From Clostridiales bacterium (GTDB lineage Bacteria > Bacillota > Desulfitobacteriia > Desulfitobacteriales > Desulfitobacteriaceae), in assembly GCA_027357125.1 (NCBI GenBank), contig DAHVVW010000018.1, forward strand, positions 1 through 13,066: DNA of 13,066 nucleotides. The letters are read 5' to 3'. How positions within the stretch are numbered: the stretch's first letter is position 1; every line of letters starts with the position of its first letter. Position numbers and translations under genes: made by a program. The notes under the pieces are model-generated. The model was not told where the DNA came from. It was given only the letters and a program-made list of their open reading frames with translations, and searched no databases. Of the stretch, positions 5,731-13,066 are shown one piece after another.

Positions 5731-8238
5731 ATGGGGTTTTTACGCAATCTTTTGGATGACAATGCGCGTGAGATTAGAAAATATCAAAAGCGCATTAAAC
5801 AAATTAATGAACTAGAACCTTCGATTACGGTTTTAAGTGATGATGAACTTAAGCAGAAGACCGTAGAGTTCCGCAGACGGCATGAGAACGGGGAAGGCCT
5901 TGACGATCTGCTCCCGGAGGCTTTTGCCGTGGTGCGGGAAGCGGCGCGGCGTGTGCTTAACCAACGCCATTATGATGTTCAGCTTATCGGGGGCATGGTG
6001 CTGCATGAGGGTAAGATTGCAGAAATGAGGACAGGGGAAGGAAAGACCCTGGTCGCAACGCTTCCGTCCTACCTAAACGCTCTGAGTGGCCGCGGGGTTC
6101 ATGTCGTTACAGTCAACGATTATCTCGCTCGGCGGGACAGCGAATGGATGGGCCAGATTTACAGTTTCCTCGGTCTCTCTGTCGGCTTGATTGTGCATGG
6201 GCTTAATTATGCTGAGCGCAGAGAGAACTATAATGCCGACATAACTTACGGCACCAATAATGAATTCGGCTTCGATTATTTGCGTGATAATATGGTAACC
6301 AGGCCGGAAGGACTGGTCCAGCGCGAACTCAATTTTGCGATTGTGGACGAAGTAGACTCCATCTTAGTTGACGAGGCGCGCACTCCGCTTATTATTTCCG
6401 GAGAGGCTGACAAGCCCACAGAACTGTACTACCATGTGGCGAAAGTGATTCCGCGCTTAAAGCCGGAGGATGATTACCACGTGAACGAAAAGGACCGGGT
6501 TGTGACCCTGACTGAACAGGGAGTAGGCCGGGTTGAAAGCATGCTGGGCGTGGACAACCTTTATGATGATTTGCATACAGAGGTTGCCCATCACGTGAAC
6601 CAGGCTCTTAAAGCCCACACTTTGTTCAGGCGCGACCGTGATTATGTGGTGAAAGATGGTCAAGTCATTATTGTCGACGAATTCACCGGTCGTCTCATGT
6701 TTGGGCGCCGCTACAGTGAAGGGTTGCACCAGGCTATCGAGGCCAAAGAGAACGTGAAGATCGAAAAAGAATCCCAGACTCTCGCCACGATCACCTTCCA
6801 AAATTACTTTCGTATGTTCAATAAACTTGCAGGGATGACCGGTACCGCGATGACTGAGGCTCCGGAGTTCCGCAAGATCTATAAACTGGAAGTAGTCGAA
6901 GTTCCCACGAACAAGGATATGATCAGGGATGATATGCCTGATGTTGTGTACCGGACAGAGGAAGGGAAGTTCGCAGCTGCAGTTGAGGAAATCGCAGAGC
7001 GCCATGCTAAGGGCCAGCCGATCTTGGTCGGCACGGTCTCCATCGAAAAATCCGAACGTCTCAGCGCTATGCTTGAGCGGCGGGGAATCCCGCACCAGGT
7101 TTTAAATGCCAAATACCATGAAAAGGAAGCTCTGATTGTATCTGAGGCCGGACAGCGGGGAATGGTTACCATCGCGACCAATATGGCCGGGCGCGGGACA
7201 GACATCGTTCTCGGAGAGGGCGTAGCCCAGGTCGGCGGGCTCCACATCATCGGGACTGAGCGCCATGAATCGCGCAGGATTGACAATCAGCTGCGCGGGC
7301 GGGCAGGCCGTCAGGGAGATCCAGGTTCATCCCAGTTCTTCCTTTCTCTTGAAGATGATTTGATGCGCTTGTTCGGTTCGGAAAATATTATGGGTTTAAT
7401 GGACAAGCTGGGGATGGATGACAGTATCCCCATCACTTCCAAAATAATCACCCGCTCCTTGGAAAACGCCCAGCACCGTGTTGAACAGCGTAACTTTGAT
7501 ATCCGCAAGCATGTCCTCGAATATGATGATGTAATGAATCAGCAGCGCGAAGTCATTTACGCCCAGCGTCGGGCTGTACTCATGGGTGAGAATCTGCGTG
7601 ACAACATTATGGATATGCTAGAGAAAACAGTGACTGACACAGTCAATATGTTCAGCGGAGATAGCCCGTATCCGGAGGAGTGGGATCTTCCCAGTTTCCT
7701 CGAATACTGTGACAATCTCTTTCTCCCCGGGCATAAGCTGACAGCGGAGCAAATCGCGAACCTCAATAAAGAAGAGGTGCAGGAGCTTCTGCTTACTGAA
7801 GCCACTGCTTACTACGAACGCCGCGAGGAGCTGTTCGGTGCCGAGCTCATGCGCGAGATCGAACGCGCGGTCATGCTCCAGGTTGTGGACAGCAAGTGGA
7901 TGGATCACTTGGATGCGATGGATATGCTGAGGGAAGGGATTGGGCTTAGGGCTTACGGCCAGCGCGATCCGTTGGTCGAATACCGGCACGAAGGGTTTGA
8001 CATGTTCCAGGGCATGATTGACAGTATTCAGGAAGATATTGTCCGCTATCTGATGCGCGTAACGCCGCAAGCTGCGGAGCAAGAGCCACACCAAGAGGAA
8101 CCGCAAAATCTCAGCACCAACCGCGACGAAGCGCAGCCGCTGCAGCCGGTACACATCGGGGAGCAAGTCGGTCGCAATGACCCCTGCCCCTGTGGCAGCG
8201 GCAAGAAATACAAGAAGTGCTGCGGCCGGACGGCATAG
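5731..8238 (+). CDS. secA: SecA, preprotein translocase ATPase
   Basis: The ATPase motor that drives unfolded preproteins through the SecYEG channel at the cytoplasmic membrane. The 835 residues match the usual Firmicute length. Numbered from ATG 5731: Walker A MRTGEGKT at 99-106; DEVD at 206-209 followed by ILVDEART; the preprotein-binding region beginning near 220; GRGTDI at 487-492; [11 protein letters not shown] at 520-530; the helical scaffold domain from about 585 ([19 protein letters not shown]). The C-terminal tail is glutamate- and proline-rich and ends in a SEC-C zinc site [13 protein letters not shown], with cysteines at 819, 821, 830 and 831, which contacts SecB-like partners or lipid/ribosome. 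AAAGGTGG (5718-5725) supports ATG 5731; the in-frame GTG at 5722 lies inside the ribosome site. A complete gene with no anomalies; prfB follows 94 bases downstream, as in Bacillus. Confidence 0.98.
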   Translation: MGFLRNLLDDNAREIRKYQKRIKQINELEPSITVLSDDELKQKTVEFRRRHENGEGLDDLLPEAFAVVREAARRVLNQRHYDVQLIGGMVLHEGKIAEMRTGEGKTLVATLPSYLNALSGRGVHVVTVNDYLARRDSEWMGQIYSFLGLSVGLIVHGLNYAERRENYNADITYGTNNEFGFDYLRDNMVTRPEGLVQRELNFAIVDEVDSILVDEARTPLIISGEADKPTELYYHVAKVIPRLKPEDDYHVNEKDRVVTLTEQGVGRVESMLGVDNLYDDLHTEVAHHVNQALKAHTLFRRDRDYVVKDGQVIIVDEFTGRLMFGRRYSEGLHQAIEAKENVKIEKESQTLATITFQNYFRMFNKLAGMTGTAMTEAPEFRKIYKLEVVEVPTNKDMIRDDMPDVVYRTEEGKFAAAVEEIAERHAKGQPILVGTVSIEKSERLSAMLERRGIPHQVLNAKYHEKEALIVSEAGQRGMVTIATNMAGRGTDIVLGEGVAQVGGLHIIGTERHESRRIDNQLRGRAGRQGDPGSSQFFLSLEDDLMRLFGSENIMGLMDKLGMDDSIPITSKIITRSLENAQHRVEQRNFDIRKHVLEYDDVMNQQREVIYAQRRAVLMGENLRDNIMDMLEKTVTDTVNMFSGDSPYPEEWDLPSFLEYCDNLFLPGHKLTAEQIANLNKEEVQELLLTEATAYYERREELFGAELMREIERAVMLQVVDSKWMDHLDAMDMLREGIGLRAYGQRDPLVEYRHEGFDMFQGMIDSIQEDIVRYLMRVTPQAAEQEPHQEEPQNLSTNRDEAQPLQPVHIGEQVGRNDPCPCGSGKKYKKCCGRTA

Positions 8239-8273
8239 CCAAAAACCAGAGCCTATGTCGGTTACTAGCAACA

Positions 8274-8300
8274 GGCAAGGCAGCTTGCCGGAGATTTTTC
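8274..8300 (+). terminator. possible weak terminator between secA and prfB
   Basis: GGCAAG (8274-8279) and CTTGCC (8284-8289) form a perfect six-pair stem with a GCAG loop. The T run (8295-8299) starts five bases after the stem, so it is at best a partial terminator. A possible weak prfB promoter overlaps its right arm: TTGCCG (8285-8290) and TCTAAT (8310-8315), but 19 bases apart. Confidence 0.4.
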
Positions 8301-8332
8301 TTAGATAGATCTAATTGAAAGGGATGATAGAT

Positions 8333-9437
8333 GTGCTTGAAGAGTGGAAGCGTGAATTTGAGCTTTTATCCAAGCGTTTGGCAGATTTGAGGGTTTCTCT
8401 TTGACGTCGTTCAACGCGAAGGGAAAATTGAAGGGCTGGAACAGGAGTTAAACCGGCCGGATTTTTGGGAAGATCCAGTTGTTGCCCAGAAAACTATGCA
8501 GGAACTTTCGTATCAGCAGAGCAAAGTAAAAATTTACCGGAATTTGGAACGCGAACTGGAAGACCAGGCAATATTCTGGGAGCTGGCTGCGGAAGAAGGG
8601 GATGACACTCTCGAAGGAGAGATTGAACGGGGGGTCAAAAAACTTACGGACCACTTCGCCAATCTAGAATTGGAAATCCTCCTTAGCGGGCCTTATGACC
8701 GCAATAATGCCATTCTGACTTTGCATGCGGGTGCCGGGGGCACGGAAGCCCAGGATTGGGTTCAGATGCTCTACCGTATGTATGTGCGCTGGGGAGAACG
8801 GCGGGGGTATAAAGTCGAGACCCTCGATCTGCTGGCGGGAGAAGAGGCAGGGGTCAAGAGTGTGACTTTATCGTTGGCCGGGGAGAATGCTTACGGTTAC
8901 GCCAAGTCGGAAAAAGGGGTGCACCGTTTAGTGCGCATCTCTCCGTTTGACGCCTCCGGACGCCGCCACACCTCCTTTGCTTCAGTCGATGTGATCCCAG
9001 AAGTCGCTGATGACGCAGAAATAAATATTAACCCGGAAGAACTGCGCGTTGACACCTACCGTTCCGGAGGCGCGGGCGGCCAGCACGTCAACAAGACAGA
9101 TTCCGCTGTGCGCATTACGCACTTGCCGACCGGGGTTGTGGTGCAGTGCCAGAGTGAACGCTCTCAGATCCAGAACCGGGCTGTATCCATGCGCATTTTG
9201 CTGGCCAAGCTCCTGGAGCTCAAACGCAAGCAGCAGGAGGAAGAACTATCCGAGATCCGGGGGGAACAGCAGGAGATCGCCTGGGGCAGCCAAATCCGCT
9301 CTTATGTTTTCCACCCCTACAGCCTGGTGAAAGACCACCGGACGAATGTGGAAACCGGGAACGTCTCGGCTGTGATGGATGGGGAAATAGAGGAGTTTAT
9401 CGCTGCCTACCTGCAGCATACAAAAAAGGTGCAGTAA
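8333..9437 (+). CDS. prfB: Peptide chain release factor 2, expressed by programmed +1 frameshift
   Basis: RF2 recognises UAA and UGA in the ribosomal A site and triggers peptide release. The gene is in two frames: GTG 8333 starts 23 codons ([16 protein letters not shown]... ending VSL) that stop at the in-frame UGA 8402-8404; skipping base 8402 joins CTT (8399-8401) to GAC (8403-8405) and continues to TAA 9435-9437, giving 367 residues. In this numbering the stop-codon-reading tripeptide SPF is at 203-205 and the catalytic GGQ at 248-250, within two residues of their E. coli positions, so no coding sequence is missing. GTG 8333 is nine bases after AAAGGG (8318-8323); an in-frame ATG at 8324 abuts that site, so it is less likely. 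Calling only the second frame would give a truncated protein from ATG 8496. RF2 autoregulates: low RF2 leaves the UGA unread and favours frameshifting. The next gene begins 17 bases after the stop. Confidence 0.96.
8390..8405 (+). promoter_or_regulatory. prfB +1 programmed frameshift site
   Basis: The slippery sequence CTT TGA C (8399-8405) is identical to the conserved bacterial RF2 site, with UGA as the internal stop and C after it, a poor termination context. The upstream Shine-Dalgarno-like stimulator is AGGGTT followed by TCT, rather than the AGGGGG seen at this distance in E. coli and B. subtilis, so its pairing to 16S rRNA should be weaker. Confidence 0.93.
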
Positions 9438-9454
9438 GATAAGGGGGAATCCTG

Positions 9455-10285
9455 TTGACAACCACGGAAATCAAACACATGGCTAATGTTATCCGTCAGG
9501 ACATCATCAAAATGTTAGTTCCAGCGAAGTCTGGGCACCCGGGTGGAAGCCTATCCGCCGCCGATATCGTGGCCGCTTTGTACTTTAAAGTTATGCGCGT
9601 AAAGCCTGAGGATCCACAGTGGCCGGAGCGCGACCGCTTTGTCCTGTCTAAGGGACATGCAGCACCGGTGTTGTACGCGGCCTTAGCTGAAAAAGGGTAT
9701 TTTCCCAAAGATGAGTTATGGGGGCTGCGTCAGACCGGACGCATGCTCCAGGGACACCCGGATATGAAAAATACCCCTGGGGTAGATATGACCACCGGCT
9801 CGCTCGGGCAGGGACTTTCTGCCGCTAACGGCATGGCCTTGGCAGGGAACCTTGACCACAAAGATTATCGCGTGTATGTCGTGCTTGGCGACGGCGAGAT
9901 GGCCGAAGGGCAAGTCTGGGAAGCGGCTATGGCTGCGGCCCACTATAAGCTGGACAACCTTACGGCCATTCTCGACTTTAACGGCCTCCAGATTGACGGA
10001 ACGACTGACAGTGTCATGTCTTCCGCTCCCCTTCCGGAAAAGTGGAAGGCTTTTGGCTGGCATGTGCTTGAAGTGGATGGGCATGACATCGAGGGTCTGC
10101 TCCAGTCTTTGGCCGAAGCGCAAGCGGTTAAAGGCAAACCCACTATCCTTATAGCGCGCACAGTTAAGGGCAAAGGGGTATCTTTCATGGAAAACCAGGT
10201 GGGCTGGCACGGCAATGCTCCCAGCACAGAGCAGGCTGAGCAGGCCATCCGAGAACTGGAAGAGGAGGCGGCTAACCTTGGCTGA
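9455..10285 (+). CDS. Transketolase, N-terminal (thiamine-diphosphate-binding) subunit
   Basis: The first half of a split transketolase, which moves two-carbon ketol units between sugar phosphates in the non-oxidative pentose phosphate pathway (cytoplasm). The 276 residues form the pyrophosphate-binding domain: SGHPGGSLSAAD at 26-37, SKGHAAP at 65-71, TGSLGQGL at about 114-121, and the thiamine diphosphate/Mg motif GDGEMAEGQVWEA beginning at 145, closing with DFNG near 174-177. The start is TTG 9455, seven bases after AAGGGGG (9441-9447); an internal ATG at 9479 has no such site. Its 3' end overlaps the C-terminal subunit gene by eight bases, implying translational coupling and a fixed 1:1 complex. 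Split enzymes of this kind are common in Clostridia and archaea. It could instead act on a related ketose in a specialised pathway, but no such genes are nearby. Confidence 0.93.
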   Translation: MTTTEIKHMANVIRQDIIKMLVPAKSGHPGGSLSAADIVAALYFKVMRVKPEDPQWPERDRFVLSKGHAAPVLYAALAEKGYFPKDELWGLRQTGRMLQGHPDMKNTPGVDMTTGSLGQGLSAANGMALAGNLDHKDYRVYVVLGDGEMAEGQVWEAAMAAAHYKLDNLTAILDFNGLQIDGTTDSVMSSAPLPEKWKAFGWHVLEVDGHDIEGLLQSLAEAQAVKGKPTILIARTVKGKGVSFMENQVGWHGNAPSTEQAEQAIRELEEEAANLG

Positions 10286-11216
10286 AAAACAAGCAACCCG
10301 TGACGCTTATGGGAAAGCTCTCGTGGCTTTAGGCGCAGAAAACACTGAGATTGTGGTGCTCGATGCCGACCTTTCAAAGTCCACTAAGACCGCTGACTTT
10401 GCCAAAAACTATCCAGACCGCTTTTTTAACATGGGGATTGCCGAGCAGAATATGATCGGGACCGCAGCCGGCCTTGCTGCTGCCGGGAAAATTCCGTTTG
10501 CCAGCACGTTTGCCGTCTTCGCCACCGGACGCGCTTTTGAGCAAATCCGCAACTCTATTGCTTATCCCAAGCTTAATGTGAAGATTGCTGCCACCCATGC
10601 CGGAATTACGGTGGGAGAAGACGGGGCAACACATCAGGCGATCGAAGATGTCGCCATCATGCGCGCTCTGCCCAATATGACCGTATTGGTGCCGGCTGAT
10701 GGGGAGGAAACACGCCAAGCGGTATATGCTGCTGCCAAGCATCACGGTCCGGTCTACATCCGTATGGGACGCTTGGATGTGCCGCTTCTGTTCGCTAAAG
10801 ATTACCGTTTCGAAATCGGCAAGGCCAACATCGTGCGTGAGGGCAAAGACGCAGCCATCATTGCGAATGGGATTATGGTGTCAAAAGCCCTGGAGGCGGC
10901 AGCTGAACTTTCCTCCTCCGGGATTGAAGTAAGCGTGGTTAATGTTGCTTCCGTCAAGCCTCTCGATCAGGAAACCATCATTCGCGTTGCCGCAGAGTGC
11001 GGAGCCGTGATCACGGCCGAGGAACACACTATCATCGGTGGCCTGGGCAGCGCCGTTGCCGAAGTTCTGGGGGAAAATAGGCCCACTCCCATGCTGAGGA
11101 TCGGGCTTAAAGACAGCTTTGGGGAATCCGGCCGTCCCTTGGAACTTTTGGAAAAGTACGGCCTCACCAAGGACGAGATTGTTAAAGCTGTTCGTGCAGT
11201 CATGGAGCGGAAGTAG
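10278..11216 (+). CDS. Transketolase, C-terminal (pyrimidine-binding and C-domain) subunit
   Basis: The second half of the split transketolase, 312 residues. The pyrimidine-binding domain contains GIAEQNM at 53-59, whose glutamate (E56) activates thiamine diphosphate, and the conserved THAGITVGEDGATHQ at about 96-110. The C-terminal domain, with RMGR and SVKPLD segments, follows. The gene starts at TTG 10278, inside the end of the upstream subunit gene; AGGAGG at 10263-10268 lies nine bases before it. The frame can be extended to ATG 10215, but that would add 21 residues unlike the family and overlap the previous gene by 71 bases. It resembles the pyrimidine/C half of 1-deoxyxylulose-5-phosphate synthase too, but a stand-alone pair of this size fits transketolase. 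A strong terminator ends the unit. Confidence 0.93.
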   Translation: MAEKQATRDAYGKALVALGAENTEIVVLDADLSKSTKTADFAKNYPDRFFNMGIAEQNMIGTAAGLAAAGKIPFASTFAVFATGRAFEQIRNSIAYPKLNVKIAATHAGITVGEDGATHQAIEDVAIMRALPNMTVLVPADGEETRQAVYAAAKHHGPVYIRMGRLDVPLLFAKDYRFEIGKANIVREGKDAAIIANGIMVSKALEAAAELSSSGIEVSVVNVASVKPLDQETIIRVAAECGAVITAEEHTIIGGLGSAVAEVLGENRPTPMLRIGLKDSFGESGRPLELLEKYGLTKDEIVKAVRAVMERK

Positions 11217-11251
11217 AAAAGTGAATTTATATGTATTAAAAAAATGTGATC

Positions 11252-11283
11252 AACGGGCTAATCTAAGCCCGTTTTCTTTTTTG
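11252..11283 (+). terminator. strong rho-independent terminator after the transketolase genes
   Basis: AACGGGCT (11252-11259) pairs perfectly with AGCCCGTT (11266-11273) across the loop AATCTA, followed by a T-rich tract to 11283. It separates the prfB-transketolase unit from ftsEX. Confidence 0.93.
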
Positions 11284-11286
11284 TTA

Positions 11287-11313
11287 ACAGGAAATCTACT
11301 TCTTGTGTCGAAT
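11287..11313 (+). promoter_or_regulatory. sigma-H-type promoter upstream of ftsEX
   Basis: ACAGGAAAT (11287-11295), an 11-base spacer, then GTCGAAT (11307-11313) again meets every fixed position of RnAGGAwww-N11/12-RnnGAAT. It begins four bases after the previous terminator and would give a leader of about 47 bases before ATG 11368. A competing sigma-A reading (TTGTGT 11303-11308 with a -10 near 11324) is weak. Confidence 0.7.
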
Positions 11314-11367
11314 TTAACAGTAGTTATGGGGAAACCGGGTTTTGCACACAAATCAAGGAGGAACTAG

Positions 11368-12054
11368 ATGATTCAACTTAGTAATGTATCGAAAATTTAC
11401 CAAAACGGTGCCCGGGCCCTTATTGATATTAACCTTAAAATCGGCAAAGGGGAGTTCGTGTTCCTGGTCGGGCCGAGCGGGGCCGGGAAATCCACTTTGG
11501 TTCGGCTTTTGTACCGGGAAGAGAAACCAACGCGAGGTCAGGTTTTAGTCAACAGCAAAAACCTAGTACGCATGCGTGAATATGAAGTACCATATTTGCG
11601 CCGGGGCATAGGAGTAATCTTTCAGGATTTCAAGCTTCTTCCTAACAAAACGGTCGCAGAAAATGTCGCCTTTGCGCTTGAAGTCTTGGGTATGTCCACC
11701 CGGGAAGTTCAGTCCCGCACGCGCATTGCATTAGAACTGGTGGGCTTAGGAGGCAAAGGGAAAGCTTTTCCCCATCAGCTTTCCGGCGGCGAGCAACAGC
11801 GAGTATGTGTCGCCCGCGCCATCATTAACAACCCGGGTTTGCTGGTTGCGGATGAGCCTACCGGCAATCTCGATCCTGAGAATGCCTGGGGGATTATGGA
11901 TTTGCTCTACAACATCAACAAACGTGGAACCACCGTGATCATGGCAACGCACGCTAAAGACATCGTAGATCAAATGAAAAAACGCGTGGTCGCCATTGAA
12001 GGCGGGCGCCTGGTGCGGGATGAGGAGAAGGGGGGATATGGCTATGAAGCTTAA
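11368..12054 (+). CDS. ftsE: FtsE, ATP-binding subunit of the FtsEX cell-wall hydrolase regulator
   Basis: The cytoplasmic ATPase of an ABC-type complex that does not transport but switches on extracellular peptidoglycan hydrolases during division and elongation; in Bacillus it also affects entry into sporulation. The 228 residues contain, in order, Walker A GPSGAGKST (35-43), the Q-loop glutamine (86, in VIFQDFKLL), signature LSGGEQQ (138-144), Walker B LLVADEP with the catalytic glutamate (about 158-164), D-loop GNLDP (166-170) and the switch histidine (195, in MATHA). The NKTVAENVAF segment after the Q-loop is typical of FtsE. ATG 11368 is six bases after AAGGAGG (11355-11361). It overlaps ftsX by 17 bases. 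Confidence 0.97.
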   Translation: MIQLSNVSKIYQNGARALIDINLKIGKGEFVFLVGPSGAGKSTLVRLLYREEKPTRGQVLVNSKNLVRMREYEVPYLRRGIGVIFQDFKLLPNKTVAENVAFALEVLGMSTREVQSRTRIALELVGLGGKGKAFPHQLSGGEQQRVCVARAIINNPGLLVADEPTGNLDPENAWGIMDLLYNINKRGTTVIMATHAKDIVDQMKKRVVAIEGGRLVRDEEKGGYGYEA

Positions 12055-12934
12055 CTCCCTGCGTTACATCATCCGCGAAACCTTTCACTCAGTCAGACGC
12101 AATCCCTGGTTAAGTGCGGCTTCAGTCCTAACCGTCATGGTATCTTTGATAATCTTAGGCTTTTCTGTTTTCTTTTTGGCCAATGCCGCTAATATGGCTA
12201 AGACCTTTGAATCTGAGCTGGAAATAGCAGTCTTTATCGAGAAAAATGTTGCGCCCCAGCAACTCGACAGTCTTAAAACAGAGATCCAAAAGATGCCTCA
12301 GGTCGCTTCTGTAAGCATTGTCAGTAAGGAACAGGCTTTGGTTGAGTTCGGCAAAACAATGAGCAGCGGGAACAATAATTTACTTGAGGATCTAGGGGGG
12401 ATCAACCCTTTCCCGGATAAACTAACCGTCAAAGCCTCCGACCCGCAGGAGGTTAAAGATATAGCTAACAGAATTGAAGTGCTTACAGGGGTGGAAAATG
12501 TACTTTACGGCCAGGACTTTGTGGACAAGCTTTTACAGTTCACGCGCTGGCTGCGCTGGGTCGGCATCGGGGTAATCAGCGCTTTTGCCATCGCCTCGAT
12601 TGTCCTGATCTCGATTAACATTAAAATGAATATCTTCTCACGTCGCCGTGAGATTCAGATTATGAAACTGGTAGGCGCTACAAATGGCTTTATCCGCTGG
12701 CCCTTTTTCATTGAGGGGATGTTTTTGGGTTTGGTTGGAGGGGCTTTGGCGGCAGGGACTGTCGGGGTCACTTATGATTGGCTGAGCGGGTACGTTCTGA
12801 GCACGCTCACCTTCCTGCCGGTTGTGCAAAACCCGCTGTTGTTCTGGCAGGTCTTAGGAGGACTGCTTCTCTCCGGGATGGTTATTGGGGCCATTGGCAC
12901 TGCGATCTCACTAAGGCAGTTCCTTAAGATATAG
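12038..12934 (+). CDS. ftsX: FtsX, membrane subunit of the FtsEX complex
   Basis: The integral membrane partner of FtsE, 298 residues. Numbered from ATG 12038: a cytoplasmic N-terminus, membrane helix 1 at about 27-50, a large outer loop (about 51-172) that contacts the hydrolase or its activator, and helices 2 (174-196), 3 (217-246) and 4 (269-292). The conserved segment EIQIMKLVGATNGFIRWPF at about 205-223 is the FtsX/MacB-type coupling region. Two starts are plausible: ATG 12038, ten bases after GAGGAG, and ATG 12044 two codons later, eight bases after GGGGG. The longer upstream frame from 11996 runs inside ftsE and is rejected. Translation is coupled to ftsE by overlap. No terminator is seen before the next gene. 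Confidence 0.96.
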   Translation: MAMKLNSLRYIIRETFHSVRRNPWLSAASVLTVMVSLIILGFSVFFLANAANMAKTFESELEIAVFIEKNVAPQQLDSLKTEIQKMPQVASVSIVSKEQALVEFGKTMSSGNNNLLEDLGGINPFPDKLTVKASDPQEVKDIANRIEVLTGVENVLYGQDFVDKLLQFTRWLRWVGIGVISAFAIASIVLISINIKMNIFSRRREIQIMKLVGATNGFIRWPFFIEGMFLGLVGGALAAGTVGVTYDWLSGYVLSTLTFLPVVQNPLLFWQVLGGLLLSGMVIGAIGTAISLRQFLKI

Positions 12935-13010
12935 TCCTCAACGAAAGCTGCAAGGAAGAACAAAGGCACCAACGATCGAATTCCTGAGAAATTTGAGGAG
13001 GGGTCTCATT

Positions 13011-13066
13011 TTGAAAAAAGTTGTTCCGGCACTTATCCTCTCTTTAGCCCTGCTTATTTCCTCCGG
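13011..13066 (+). CDS. 5' end of an exported protein after ftsX (cut by window end)
   Basis: TTG at 13011, about eight bases after AGGAGGGG, opens a frame whose product begins MKKVVPALILSLALLISSG, a classical signal peptide: two lysines, a hydrophobic core and small residues. Only 18 codons are present, so the family cannot be read. In Firmicutes the gene after ftsX is often a coiled-coil M23 murein hydrolase or an S41 carboxy-terminal processing protease, and FtsX needs such a partner outside the cell; that assignment is inference from position. No terminator separates it from ftsX (76-base gap). Confidence 0.7.
   Translation, partial: MKKVVPALILSLALLISS

Noticed and set aside
6457..7095. 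Long minus-strand frame inside secA (and others at 7618-8271, 9716-10210, 9943-10377)
   Set aside because: They are antisense shadows of well-conserved genes, lack ribosome sites and show no recognisable domains.
8402..8404. In-frame UGA in prfB read as a nonsense mutation or pseudogene
   Set aside because: The CTT TGA C context, the correct +1 continuation and full-length RF2 motifs show the conserved programmed frameshift.
9455..11216. Split transketolase read as a broken single gene
   Set aside because: Both halves have their own ribosome sites and intact domain boundaries; two-gene transketolases are normal in Clostridia and archaea.
12953..12981. Third sigma-H-like match before the gene at 13011
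   Set aside because: AGGAAGA and ATCGAAT are present but separated by 15 bases, and the -35 departs from consensus.

Overview
The window looks like chromosomal DNA of a Gram-positive Firmicute, probably an endospore-forming Clostridia of the Peptococcaceae/Desulfotomaculales type. This is inferred from gene order, strong AAGGAGG ribosome binding sites, frequent GTG/TTG starts, a long-form HPF, a transketolase split into two genes, and two intergenic sequences that fit the Bacillus sigma-H promoter consensus. G+C looks close to one half. All real genes are on the + strand and nearly all are housekeeping.

Layout. 2-811 is the 3' end of a membrane protein, probably of the O-antigen ligase/polymerase type. 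832-1191 is a small unknown membrane-anchored protein. 1250-3733 is comFA-comFC (DNA-uptake helicase and phosphoribosyltransferase-like partner). 3796-4089 is a small double-zinc-ribbon protein with its own promoter inside the end of comFC, closed by a terminator. 4151-4560 is a gene-free stretch with three perfect DnaA boxes, two of them abutting, followed by the leader of a cold-shock protein gene (4561-4758). Then come hpf (4948-5472, sigma-H-type promoter), secA (5731-8238), prfB (8333-9437, one protein made through a programmed +1 frameshift at an in-frame UGA), the two transketolase halves (9455-11216), a strong terminator, ftsE-ftsX (11368-12934, again with a sigma-H-type promoter), and the first codons of an exported protein (13011 onward).

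How the genes work together. The order comF ... hpf-secA-prfB ... ftsE-ftsX follows the Bacillus subtilis chromosome as I recall it, but the flagellar block found there between comFC and hpf is absent and replaced by the zinc-ribbon and csp genes. Stationary-phase functions (ribosome hibernation by HPF, septum/cell-wall control by FtsEX) appear tied together by sigma-H-type promoters, while SecA, RF2 and transketolase look constitutive.

No mobile element, CRISPR array, tRNA or rRNA was seen. I found no obviously new multi-gene system. The most interesting signals are regulatory: the DnaA-box cluster, the paired sigma-H-type promoters, and the prfB recoding site with a weakened Shine-Dalgarno-like stimulator.
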